NCBI GenBank assembly: GCA_011391755.1
Contig: JAABPZ010000001.1
Location: 1-18,013, forward strand
Source of the DNA: Methanothrix sp.
GTDB lineage: Archaea; Halobacteriota; Methanosarcinia; Methanotrichales; Methanotrichaceae
DNA: 18,013 bases
Reading direction: 5' to 3'
Position numbers and translations under genes: made by a program. The stretch's first letter is position 1; the number at the start of each line of letters is the position of its first letter. Of the stretch, positions 13,347 through 18,013 are shown piece after piece. The notes beneath the pieces were generated by a model, which saw nothing but the letters and a program-made list of their open reading frames with translations, was not told the DNA's origin and did not search any database.

Positions 13347-13961
13347 ATGAAGCATTTGAGATTGGGGCACATTCTTCTGCTCATTGGGGTGGGGCTATTA
13401 TTGGGGTCGGCAGCGGCAGAGCTTACGGCCTTTCAGAATCTGGTACCATCAGCAGATGTTGGACAGATGGTAACTGTAACCGTATCGCTGACTTATAATG
13501 GACAGACACCTACACAGGCTGTGGTCACGCCCAGCCTTCCGCCTGGAGTTGTCGCGAATGCGGGAGGCCAGAGCACACAGTTGTACCCTGGTGTCACGCA
13601 GCAGATCAGCTACCCCCTTACTGCAGAGCAGAGCGGGACTTATTGGATCGTATCTGAGATATCTTATGCGGAAGAAGGGACAATGCGCAATCTTCGACTG
13701 GAAGCGCCGTTTACGGCTACGGCTTCAGCTTTGCCCGAGACCCTGCCAATGCCAGGAGCGCAAACACCCGGTGCAGAGCCGAATGGATCAAATCCGAGGG
13801 GAACGGACCCCTTCCCAATGCCACCAGGCGATAACCCGCCCGGCGGAGTATGGCCGGGTGATGCAAGACCCGAGAATAACGGAACGGGAGACGGCCGATT
13901 TCCTGAAAATGGCCCTGACCAGGGAGAACGCCCCCCTGGTGAGGGAAATGAATCCTTTTAG
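13347..13961 (+). CDS. Secreted protein with NEW3/Ig-like domain and Pro/Gly/Asn-rich tail
   Basis: From the ATG at 13347 the protein has 204 residues. KHLRLGHILLLIGVGLLLGSAAA is a clear signal peptide (cleavage around residue 24). A beta-rich domain of about 100 residues follows (VTVTVSLTYNG, PSLPPGVVANAGG), resembling the archaeal NEW3/CARDB-type adhesion or additive domains. The tail (about 130-204) is low complexity (PGAQTPGAEPNGSNP, MPPGDNPPGGVWPGD), with few aromatic residues, suited to a cell-surface spacer. The upstream ATG at 13266 would add 27 residues. AGGGAT before 13347 and TATCTTTAAAT near 13309 favour the later start. Function unknown. Confidence 0.72.
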   Translation: MKHLRLGHILLLIGVGLLLGSAAAELTAFQNLVPSADVGQMVTVTVSLTYNGQTPTQAVVTPSLPPGVVANAGGQSTQLYPGVTQQISYPLTAEQSGTYWIVSEISYAEEGTMRNLRLEAPFTATASALPETLPMPGAQTPGAEPNGSNPRGTDPFPMPPGDNPPGGVWPGDARPENNGTGDGRFPENGPDQGERPPGEGNESF

Positions 13962-13972
13962 TTTAATTTTTG

Positions 13973-14515
13973 TTAATCTATATCCAAATCATCGCGAGTA
14001 AAGAGCGCTTGCAGCCTAAAACCCCTTCCTTCGATAGATTCTCTTCCGCCTTCCTGGCGGTCCAGTATGGTCAGTGCTTGCACAGGCCGATAGCCTGCGG
14101 CCTCAATGCGATCGATGGCTCTAAGAAGGGATGCGCCCGAGGTGACCACGTCTTCCACCACAGCGACCATCGCTCCTTTTTGCAGAGCCGGCCCCTCCAC
14201 ATAGCTCATGGTGCCGTGCTTCTTGGGCTCTTTTCGCACAATCAGGCCGGCCAGGCCTCTCTTTTGCATATGGCTTAGAACCGTGATAGCTGATACAATG
14301 GGGTCCGCACCCAGGGTGAGACCGGCCACGGCGGATACCTCGGGCCGGATCATCTCCAGCATCAGCTTGCCAGTGAGGTAGGCCCCTTCCCCACTTAAGG
14401 TAACCCGCTTGCAGTCCATGTAATAATCGCTGATTTTGCCAGAGGACAGGGTGACCGGCCTCACCTCAAGGGACTTGTCCTTGAGCAATTCCAAAAGTCT
14501 CTCTTTATCATTCAC
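13973..14515 (-). CDS. pyrE: Orotate phosphoribosyltransferase
   Basis: Converts orotate and PRPP into orotidine 5'-phosphate in pyrimidine synthesis. The 180-residue length is typical. Visible signatures are SSGKISDYYMDCK (orotate-site region), VAGLTLGADPIVSAI, the flexible catalytic loop RKEPKKHG (94-101), and the PRPP-binding motif VAVVEDVVTSGASLL (117-131). The C-terminal part lacks nothing needed. GAGTGA precedes the ATG. It converges with the secreted-protein gene with only an 11-base gap, and lies 50 bases after the phosphoesterase stop. Confidence 0.95.
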   Translation of the reverse strand: MNDKERLLELLKDKSLEVRPVTLSSGKISDYYMDCKRVTLSGEGAYLTGKLMLEMIRPEVSAVAGLTLGADPIVSAITVLSHMQKRGLAGLIVRKEPKKHGTMSYVEGPALQKGAMVAVVEDVVTSGASLLRAIDRIEAAGYRPVQALTILDRQEGGRESIEGRGFRLQALFTRDDLDID

Positions 14516-14565
14516 TCGTTATCGCCCTCTCTTGTTGGAATTGCATTGGCAATAATTCTTATGGC

Positions 14566-15327
14566 TTAGCTTAGCTTTCTTTGCACCGCTTTTATCTCCG
14601 CCAGGGTGCCCAGGTTGGCTCCGTCCAGCAGATAGAGGCGTGCTCCCTCCCAATCGGCTATAGTAAGCAGTGGGCCGCGCATTTCCTCGACCGGCTCATT
14701 GAGGGGCAGTCCGCCGCAAAGAATGTTGAAGGCGGGGGCGATGATGATCTCACTATCCCTGGCAAAACCGTAATGCTCTTGCACCGCGCCAGGCACAAGA
14801 TGAGTTTTTGCCCAAACGGGGCGGGAAGGTGAATGGCCTAAAGGGTCTGGAAGCCTTACTGCCGGATGAAGGTGCCCCGCCACCTGGGCTTGTGCACGCA
14901 TAACCTTTTCATCCGGCCAGGTGTGGCCGTGGAAATAGCCTACATTGTCCAGCACAAAGCCGGAGGACGCACGCACCCGCACACCCAGGGGGGCCATGTC
15001 GGCAAGGTTGCTGTCATGATTTCCCGGCACAATCTCCACCAAGACCTGAGCAGAAAGCCGGCGCAAGAATTCGGGTATCTCCCTCTTCTCCTGCCAGCTC
15101 GTCCTGGGAACGTTGTGCTTTATGTCCCCTAAGAGCAAGAGCCGGTCCGGTTTTATCTCCGCCAAAAAGCCCAGCAGCTGCGCTAAAATTTTCCCGGTCT
15201 GGCTGGGAATAGAGACGCCTCCCAGCCTTAGTTCATACTCCAGACCCAGGTGAAGATCGGCGGCCACCAGGACGCGCTCTTCTCCCTCCACCAGGAGAAG
15301 GGGCGCGTCAAAGACAGGCGTGATCAA
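14566..15327 (-). CDS. Calcineurin-like metallophosphoesterase (COG1407-type)
   Basis: With a TTG start at 15327 the protein has 253 residues. The TTG overlaps the TGA stop of the upstream gene as TTGA, a layout typical of translational coupling, and GAGG lies 8 bases before. An ATG at 15393 would add 22 residues that merely read through the neighbour's end, so I prefer TTG. Metallophosphoesterase motifs appear in order: DLHLG (Asp24, His26), LLGDIKH (67-71), GNHD (102-105), GHT (134-136), and GHLHP (151-155). Family members are putative phosphodiesterases related to ligase-associated PdeM; substrate unknown. Confidence 0.85.
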   Translation of the reverse strand: MITPVFDAPLLLVEGEERVLVAADLHLGLEYELRLGGVSIPSQTGKILAQLLGFLAEIKPDRLLLLGDIKHNVPRTSWQEKREIPEFLRRLSAQVLVEIVPGNHDSNLADMAPLGVRVRASSGFVLDNVGYFHGHTWPDEKVMRAQAQVAGHLHPAVRLPDPLGHSPSRPVWAKTHLVPGAVQEHYGFARDSEIIIAPAFNILCGGLPLNEPVEEMRGPLLTIADWEGARLYLLDGANLGTLAEIKAVQRKLS

Positions 15328-15740
15328 TCGAGGAGCCTCTTCAGATCCATTGCCAGCTCTTCCAGGCCTGAAGCTATGCCCTGGCAGGAGCACTCTATCA
15401 TGAGGTTGACCCGAGAATCATCCGTTTCTCCGGCGCGGCGAAAGTCCGTTCTGATCCCCAGGATCTTTTTGCCCTGCCTGAAGAAGTAGCCTATCTCCCA
15501 GGCGGTGCCGTCGTCAACCGAAGAGCCGTCCAGCATGGCCACCATGATATCGCATTCGTTTAAGGCCTGCAAATTGGCCTGGAAGATCTCTGCCGGCTTC
15601 GATGAGCTTGGGACGATCTCATGGGGCCAGATTATTCGAACGCCCTCCAGCCTGTCCTCTAAGAATCTCTTGACACGTTCCCCCCAGGTGATCTCGCCCC
15701 GCGAGAAGAGCGGGCCGGATAGGTAGATCTTGTGCTCCAT
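15324..15740 (-). CDS. Nucleoside 2-deoxyribosyltransferase-like protein
   Basis: The 138-residue protein starts MEHKIYLSGPLFS, the family's nucleoside-binding strand and loop. It has CDIMVAMLDGSSVDDGTAWEIGYF (63-86), where Glu82 matches the catalytic nucleophile in the DxGTxxExG motif, and VNLMIE (111-116), the usual subunit-crossing Asn segment. Members exchange bases between deoxynucleosides or hydrolyse nucleotide N-glycosidic bonds, so a nucleotide-salvage or house-cleaning role is likely. A longer frame starting upstream at 15824 would read a dispersed repeat, so the ATG at 15740 is the right start. The gene couples to the phosphoesterase. Confidence 0.87.
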   Translation of the reverse strand: MEHKIYLSGPLFSRGEITWGERVKRFLEDRLEGVRIIWPHEIVPSSSKPAEIFQANLQALNECDIMVAMLDGSSVDDGTAWEIGYFFRQGKKILGIRTDFRRAGETDDSRVNLMIECSCQGIASGLEELAMDLKRLLD

Positions 15741-15756
15741 AACATTTGCCCCGATG

Positions 15757-15826
15757 CCTTTGTGTCTTTGTGCCTTTGTGGTGAACAGCAAGCTGCACCT
15801 AACCACAAAGACACAAAGGCACAAAG
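15757..15826. repeat. CTTTGTG-type dispersed inverted repeat, copy 2
   Basis: The arm at 15758-15782 (CTTTGTG/TCTTTGTG/CCTTTGTGGT) has its inverse at 15802-15826 with two mismatches over 25 bases and a 19-base spacer containing AGCAAGCTGC. The arms share a core with the copy near 5384-5511. It sits between the LysRS stop and the deoxyribosyltransferase gene. It could fold into a long hairpin in the transcript and act as a processing or termination site. Confidence 0.8.
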
Positions 15827-15837
15827 AACTTTCATAT

Positions 15838-17334
15838 CTAAACGGCTGATGCTTCCTTCAGTCTGGCTTTTACAAAGCATCTCTCCAGACTGGCCAAAAA
15901 CCAGCCCACCTTGGGGCCCTGCCGGTCGCCCAGGAAAGTCAGATAGATGGCCTGGAAGAACTTCTTGGAGTCGAGGCCCTGCTCCTTGGCCACGGCATAG
16001 ACCAGTTCATGAATGTCGGCTGCCGTCTTCTCCTCTAGCTGCTCGGCCAGGATTCCCAGGCTCTTCCTCTCCTCGGGAGTGAGGTTTTTAACCGCGACCG
16101 GAAGTGCCTCTTGCACCTGGAACTTGACGTAAGCCGGCGCGTATTTGTCCAGCCAGGTCTGCACATTTCTGGCCCGGCCTAAGATCTCTTCGCGACGGGT
16201 TAAGACGTCGTAGCCGGATCTTTTCAGGGCCACGAAGAGACCGTCCTCGTCACCGCGAGCGATCTGCACCGCCGTAACCATGTGGCGGAAGGGAATCTCG
16301 AAGGGCCCGCTCTTACTGATATTGGATAGCTCAATGGCCCTCTCATCGCCCTTTCGCTGGTCGTACTCGTCCACCAGGGATAAGAGCGGCAGTCCCGGGT
16401 CAAATTCGATGTGCTTCTCTGGCTTGTTCCTGATGATCAGGTAGCGCAGGACCTCAGGAGGCACCACGTCCAGCATCTCCTGAATGGTGACCACAATTCC
16501 TGTGGAGCTATGCATGGCGCCCACCCCCTTGAGGTGGATCCACTCGTAGACCATGGGGAAGGGGGCAGGGTAGCCGTAGATCTCTTCGCTGATGCGCTTG
16601 CCGGTGTCGTAGGAGCCGCCGGAGGTGGCGTGGTCCTTGCCAAAGGGCTCCACAGTAACATTAAAAATGGGCCAGCGGGCCGGCCAGTCCACCCGCCAGA
16701 CCAGCTTGCCTCCGCCGCTCATGGATACGGTGCCCTGCGAGCCGCAGGAGCACTCGTAGTCCACCGTCTCGCCTTCCAGATCAAAGCCCGTGACATGGGT
16801 GGTGTTGGTCCGCCCGCAGCTACTGCATATCGCATCAAAGGGGCTCCAGCCGGCCGGAACATCGCGGCCCGAGACCTCTTTTAATATGCGGGCGATGTCG
16901 TCTTTGCGCCGCAGCGCGGTCTTGATGGCCTCATTGTACTTGCCCTCTTTGTAGAGCACATCGGCGCGGTAGACCTCTGGCTTGATGCCCAGCCGCTCCA
17001 TGCTCTTCAAGAAGGGATTAAGAAAATGGTCGGCGTAGCTGGCGCAGCATCCCAGGGGGCAGGGAATATCGGAGAGGGGTTTTCCAATGTGCTCGGTGAA
17101 GCTCTCCGGCAGGAAGGGATAGAGTCTTCGCAGGCGGTCGTAGGTGTCGGCGATGTAGATGAGCTTTGCCTCCACACCCCGGTCCAGAAGGGCGCGGTAG
17201 ACGGCCTCTGCCGTCATGACCTCGCGCATGTTTCCGATATGAACCGGCCCGGAGGGGGTTATGCCCGTGGCGATGGTGTGCGGGCCGCTCTTTTCGAGCT
17301 TCTCGGCGATGACGTCAGCCCAGTGAATAGACAT
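15838..17334 (-). CDS. lysK: Lysyl-tRNA synthetase, class I
   Basis: This 498-residue enzyme charges tRNA-Lys and is of the archaeal class I type, not class II. ITPSGPVHIGN (25-35) holds the HIGN motif. Cysteines 170/173 and 195/197 form a zinc-type cluster. VTVEPFGKDHATSGGSYDTG (227-246) is a conserved class I LysRS segment. The position equivalent to KMSKS reads AMHSSTG (273-279), lacking both usual lysines. The C-terminal alpha-helix bundle for anticodon recognition extends through KFFQAIYLTFLGDRQGPKVGWFLASL. A TATA-like GATATTAAGC lies near 17359-17368. Confidence 0.95.
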   Translation of the reverse strand: MSIHWADVIAEKLEKSGPHTIATGITPSGPVHIGNMREVMTAEAVYRALLDRGVEAKLIYIADTYDRLRRLYPFLPESFTEHIGKPLSDIPCPLGCCASYADHFLNPFLKSMERLGIKPEVYRADVLYKEGKYNEAIKTALRRKDDIARILKEVSGRDVPAGWSPFDAICSSCGRTNTTHVTGFDLEGETVDYECSCGSQGTVSMSGGGKLVWRVDWPARWPIFNVTVEPFGKDHATSGGSYDTGKRISEEIYGYPAPFPMVYEWIHLKGVGAMHSSTGIVVTIQEMLDVVPPEVLRYLIIRNKPEKHIEFDPGLPLLSLVDEYDQRKGDERAIELSNISKSGPFEIPFRHMVTAVQIARGDEDGLFVALKRSGYDVLTRREEILGRARNVQTWLDKYAPAYVKFQVQEALPVAVKNLTPEERKSLGILAEQLEEKTAADIHELVYAVAKEQGLDSKKFFQAIYLTFLGDRQGPKVGWFLASLERCFVKARLKEASAV

Positions 17335-17444
17335 AACCGCAATTCGATGCAGGAAGGAGATATTAAGCTTCCGTCAGTTTCACATCTCGCCTGAAATACA
17401 TTTGAACTATTTAGCGCAATTTGCCTAGAGATAGATATGTATCT

Positions 17445-17454
17445 GTTTAAATAG
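17445..17454 (+). promoter_or_regulatory. Probable TATA box for the ORF at 17488
   Basis: GTTTAAATAG lies about 35-43 bases ahead of the ATG at 17488, with GGTGGTGA between 17471 and 17480 as a possible ribosome site. Confidence 0.4.
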
Positions 17455-17487
17455 AAAGAAAAGACAATTGATGGTGGTGAATGTGTT

Positions 17488-17715
17488 ATGGCGGGATCAT
17501 CGTCTACTTGTATTGAACCTGAAAAATTAAAGTACGAAGTTGATGCCCAAATCGAAGCTTTAAAAGTGAATTTTTGCGGATCACTTTTAAAAAAGGGGAC
17601 ACAGGATCTAATAATCTATTTGGCAAGAATAAGCCTTGAACCGATTGCAAAATTATTTAGGTTCCTCGCTATTCTAAGTGGACATGGGGCAAAGTTTAAC
17701 AATATCCTTTCTTAA
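17488..17715 (+). CDS. Small hypothetical protein, 75 residues
   Basis: The frame has a TATA-like box and a GGTGGTGA site upstream, supporting expression. The protein is mixed polar then weakly hydrophobic (DLIIYLARISLEPIAKLFRFLAIL at about 40-63). I do not recognise a family. An 11-bp perfect inverted repeat lies inside the frame, and base composition is more A/T-rich than the rest of the window, as for the neighbouring transposase remnant. It may therefore be imported DNA or not be a functional gene. Confidence 0.4.
   Translation: MAGSSSTCIEPEKLKYEVDAQIEALKVNFCGSLLKKGTQDLIIYLARISLEPIAKLFRFLAILSGHGAKFNNILS
17559..17591. repeat. 11-bp perfect inverted repeat
   Basis: TTTAAAAGTGA (17559-17569) and TCACTTTTAAA (17581-17591) are exact inverse copies with an 11-base loop, within the small ORF at 17488-17715 and about 135 bases ahead of the ISL3 transposase start. 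It could be an operator, a terminator hairpin or an element end. Confidence 0.6.
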
Positions 17716-17725
17716 ATTATTATCT

Positions 17726-18013
17726 ATGACTCAATCCAATGAAGATCTACTTAAACTTGCATTGAATCTCCAAGATCCTTGGTATATCAAATCTATAGAA
17801 TTCAGCAATGCAAAAAAGCAAATTGATATAAACATCGATTTTACGGCAGGTAGTCGATTTGAATGCCCATTATGCAAAACGCCGGACAATCGCATTCATG
17901 ACACAAAGAATAGAGTATGGCGGCACCTCAACTTTTTCGGTCGTGAATCTTTAATAGGTTTTAATTATGTAATATGGATATGTCAATAATTCATGCAGGC
18001 TCCAGATATGATC
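17726..18013 (+). pseudogene. ISL3-family transposase, N-terminal part, apparently disrupted and cut by the window edge
   Basis: From the ATG at 17726 the protein runs TQSNEDLLKLALNL, then IDFTAGSRFECPLCKTPDNRIHDTKNRVWRHLNFFG. The Cys pair, HDT and RHLNFF are the zinc-finger signature of ISL3 transposases. The frame ends at a TAA at 17987-17989 soon after RHLNFFGRESLI, where family members continue with an IHxRVPR-like strand. If 17957-17988 (32 bases) is removed, the frame continues ESLIIHAGSRYD into the window edge, which suggests a frameshifting insertion. The A/T-rich composition fits mobile DNA. The rest of the gene lies outside. Confidence 0.65.

Noticed and set aside
15741..15824. N-terminal extension of the deoxyribosyltransferase-like protein
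   Set aside because: The added residues are translated from the CTTTGTG dispersed repeat; the family begins at the internal ATG.
16411..16884. 157-codon plus-strand frame within lysK
   Set aside because: Antisense shadow of a high-confidence LysRS gene.
1..18013. CRISPR array or defence gene cluster
   Set aside because: No regularly spaced direct repeats and no cas, toxin-antitoxin or restriction genes were seen.

Overview
This window is a housekeeping-rich stretch of a euryarchaeal chromosome, most likely a methanogen of the Methanosarcinales/Methanotrichales (Methanothrix-like). This rests on archaeal tRNA-modification enzymes (Trm56, Taw2), class I lysyl-tRNA synthetase, archaeal-type glycyl-tRNA synthetase, a zinc-lid adenylate kinase, TATA-like boxes about 25-55 bases ahead of several starts, and an archaeal tRNA-Gln with an A1-U72 pair. 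The genus is inferred from memory of these families, not from a search.

Layout. 1-631 (-) is the N-terminal part of a zinc-finger/S1 protein, probably a DHH-family phosphoesterase. It diverges from a two-gene operon at 735-2401 (+): Trm56 and an ATP-grasp enzyme, overlapping by ATGA. A ribbon-helix-helix regulator (2682-3230, +) follows; its promoter carries a perfect 14-bp palindrome. Directly after its stop lies a solo, apparently intact TnpB (IS1341-type) element with matching end hairpins. Then, all on the minus strand, come adenylate kinase, a polyprenol/dolichol kinase-like membrane protein in an operon with GlyRS, a small membrane protein and an Hsp20 chaperone.

9139-9883 is about 745 bases without a convincing gene. 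It is rich in short perfect hairpins and may encode a structured RNA. A hypothetical 108-residue protein and tRNA-Gln(CUG) follow. Next is a minus-strand operon running membrane protein, Taw2, metallo-beta-lactamase-fold hydrolase. A divergent secreted Pro/Gly-rich protein converges on pyrE. Upstream of pyrE on the minus strand are a metallophosphoesterase, a nucleoside deoxyribosyltransferase-like protein and LysRS. The right edge holds a small hypothetical ORF and the start of a disrupted ISL3-family transposase.

Themes: translation and tRNA maturation (Trm56, Taw2, GlyRS, LysRS, tRNA-Gln), nucleotide metabolism (Adk, PyrE, NDT-like), and mobile or repetitive DNA (TnpB element, ISL3 remnant, two copies of a CTTTGTG-type inverted repeat). 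I found no CRISPR array, no rRNA and no clearly new multi-gene system. The items most worth a second look are the putative structured RNA at about 9280-9461, the RHH regulator with its operator-like palindrome, and the TnpB element whose guide would derive from the end of that regulator gene.
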